Positions 4,076-5,186 of a stretch of 5,186 bases of DNA are shown piece by piece. Each line of letters starts with the position of its first letter. The stretch's first letter is position 1. Source of the stretch: CAYNYF01 sp964401385 (GTDB lineage: Bacteria > Planctomycetota > Phycisphaerae > SM23-33); contig CAYNYF010000135.1 in assembly GCA_964401385.1 (NCBI GenBank), forward strand, positions 1-5,186, in the 5' to 3' direction. The position numbers and the translations under genes are program-made. The notes under the pieces were generated by a model. The model was given only the letters and a program-made list of their open reading frames with translations, was not told the origin of the DNA and did not search any database.

Positions 4076-5182
4076 ATGCCAAATTTCCAACCCAACCTGG
4101 CGGCCAAGCTGGACGCGGCGGCCGAGCGCTTCGACCAGCTCACCTCCCAGATGAACGACCCGGCGGTGGCGTCCGACGCGACCCGGATCGTGGCGGCGGC
4201 CAAGGAGCAGGCCCGCCTGGGGCGCATCGTCGGGCCGTACCGGAGATACACCGAGCTGGCCGAGAAGATCCAGCAGGCCCAGGCTCTCGCCGACGACCCG
4301 CAATCCGAGCCGGCCCTGAGGGAGCTGGCGGCCGAAGAGATCGACGAGCTGACCGCCCAGGCCGAGAAGCTGGTGGACGAGATTCAGTCCCTGCTGGTCA
4401 TGTCCGAGGAGGCCGACGTCGGCTCGGTGCTGCTGGAGATCCGCGCCGGCACCGGCGGCGATGAGGCCGCCCTGTTCGCCGCCGACCTGCTGACCATGTA
4501 CACCCGCTACGCCGAGCACCGCGGCTGGAAGGTCGAGACCCTCTCCATGAGCCCGACCGACCTGGGCGGGCTGCGCGAGGTGATCGTCAACGTCACCGGC
4601 GAGGGGGTGTATCAGTACCTTTCCCACGAGGCCGGCGTCCACCGCGTGCAGCGCGTGCCCAGGACCGAGGCCCAGGGCCGGATTCACACCTCGGCGGCAA
4701 CCGTGGCCGTGCTGCCGGAGCCGGAGGACGTCGACGTCGAGATCGACTGGGACAAGGACGTGCTCGAGCACGTCAGCCGCGCCGGCGGTCCCGGCGGGCA
4801 GAACGTCAACAAGGTCTCCTCGGCCGTGCGGCTGGAGCACGTCGCCACCGGCATCACCGTCTCCATGCGCGACGAGAAGAGCCAGCACAAGAACCGGGCC
4901 AAGGCGCGGCGCATCCTGGCCTCGCGCGTGTACGATCACTTCCGCGCCCGGCAGGCGGCCGAAGAGGCCGCCGCCAGGAAGTCCATGGTCGGCTCCGGCG
5001 ACCGCTCCCAGCGGATCCGCACCTACAACTTTCCCCAGAACCGCTGCACCGACCACCGCCTCAAGGCCGCCGGCCAGGAAGGCGCCAACTTCAACCTCGA
5101 GAACATCCTCGCCGGGGAGCTGGACTCGCTCATCTCGGCCCTGCTGACCCAGGAGAGGGCCCGGCGCCTGGCCGCACTGTGA
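4076..5182 (+). CDS. prfA: Peptide chain release factor 1 (RF1)
   Basis: This 368-residue class I release factor reads UAA and UAG in the ribosomal A site and triggers peptidyl-tRNA hydrolysis. An N-terminal helical domain (about 1-110) precedes the core, which starts at EIRAGTGGDEAALFA (121-135). The stop-codon tripeptide is P-R-T at 195-197 in RVPRTEAQGRIHTSA, fitting the RF1 P-x-T pattern and not the S-P-F of RF2. The catalytic GGQ is at 240-242 within SRAGGPGGQNVNKVSSAVR; Gln242 is the residue methylated by PrmC in other bacteria. RIRTYNFPQNRCTDHR (313-328) is the usual late RF1 signature. The length matches the family (about 360), and no frameshift like that of RF2 is present. The ATG at 4076 is chosen over the in-frame GTG at 4067; neither has a clear Shine-Dalgarno, which fits translation coupled to rpmE. 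The gene is complete, ending 4 bases from the window edge. Confidence 0.97.
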   Translation: MPNFQPNLAAKLDAAAERFDQLTSQMNDPAVASDATRIVAAAKEQARLGRIVGPYRRYTELAEKIQQAQALADDPQSEPALRELAAEEIDELTAQAEKLVDEIQSLLVMSEEADVGSVLLEIRAGTGGDEAALFAADLLTMYTRYAEHRGWKVETLSMSPTDLGGLREVIVNVTGEGVYQYLSHEAGVHRVQRVPRTEAQGRIHTSAATVAVLPEPEDVDVEIDWDKDVLEHVSRAGGPGGQNVNKVSSAVRLEHVATGITVSMRDEKSQHKNRAKARRILASRVYDHFRARQAAEEAAARKSMVGSGDRSQRIRTYNFPQNRCTDHRLKAAGQEGANFNLENILAGELDSLISALLTQERARRLAAL

Positions 5183-5186
5183 TCGC

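Noticed and set aside
3983..5056. Minus-strand open frame (357 codons) opposite prfA
   Set aside because: prfA is unambiguous in the other strand, and this reading has the low-complexity Gly/Leu/Val/His look of antisense translation in GC-rich DNA.

Overview
The window is GC-rich, densely coding bacterial DNA with seven supportable genes. Several features point to a planctomycete (Planctomycetota, perhaps a Phycisphaerae-like lineage): a small Arg-rich protein with a GEMT...QFEF...TWTEVL...LGYR C-terminal domain, a four-helix membrane protein just upstream of rpmE-prfA, and strong GC bias at third codon positions. The assignment rests on remembered resemblance to planctomycete proteins, not on a search, so it is moderate at best. 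No rRNA, tRNA, CRISPR array, insertion sequence or phage gene is visible.

Left edge (1-225): no convincing gene. The first ~110 bases are clearly less GC-rich than the rest (about 44% by hand count) and end in a tandem array of an AATTCGTGN-type 9-10-mer. Next come two perfect copies of a pyrimidine-rich 15-mer and three copies of a purine-rich 12-mer. The purine block contains a textbook four-run G-quadruplex motif.

Minus-strand pair (226-1906): an M48-family zinc metallopeptidase lipoprotein followed, after 94 bases, by a serine alpha/beta-hydrolase lipoprotein. Both have cleavable N-terminal signals ending in Cys and good Shine-Dalgarno sequences. A sigma70-like promoter lies upstream of the peptidase, and a strong hairpin at the junction has the peptidase stop codon in its loop. 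They look like a two-gene unit working at the cell envelope.

Plus-strand block (2111-5182): genes start divergently from a shared 204-base region. The order is a small DUF2007-like protein with an acidic tail, the Arg-rich small protein, a four-helix membrane protein of unknown role, rpmE (ribosomal protein bL31 with a four-cysteine zinc site) and prfA (peptide chain release factor 1, complete). rpmE-prfA is a familiar bacterial translation pair, often followed by prmC, which would lie beyond the right edge. Promoter-like hexamers precede the DUF2007-like gene, the membrane-protein gene and rpmE; the candidate before the Arg-rich gene is weak.

I do not see an unmistakable novel multi-gene system. 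The best leads are the lineage-type small protein and membrane protein next to rpmE-prfA, the repeat/G-quadruplex block at the left edge, and the hairpins in the leader of rpmE and between genes.
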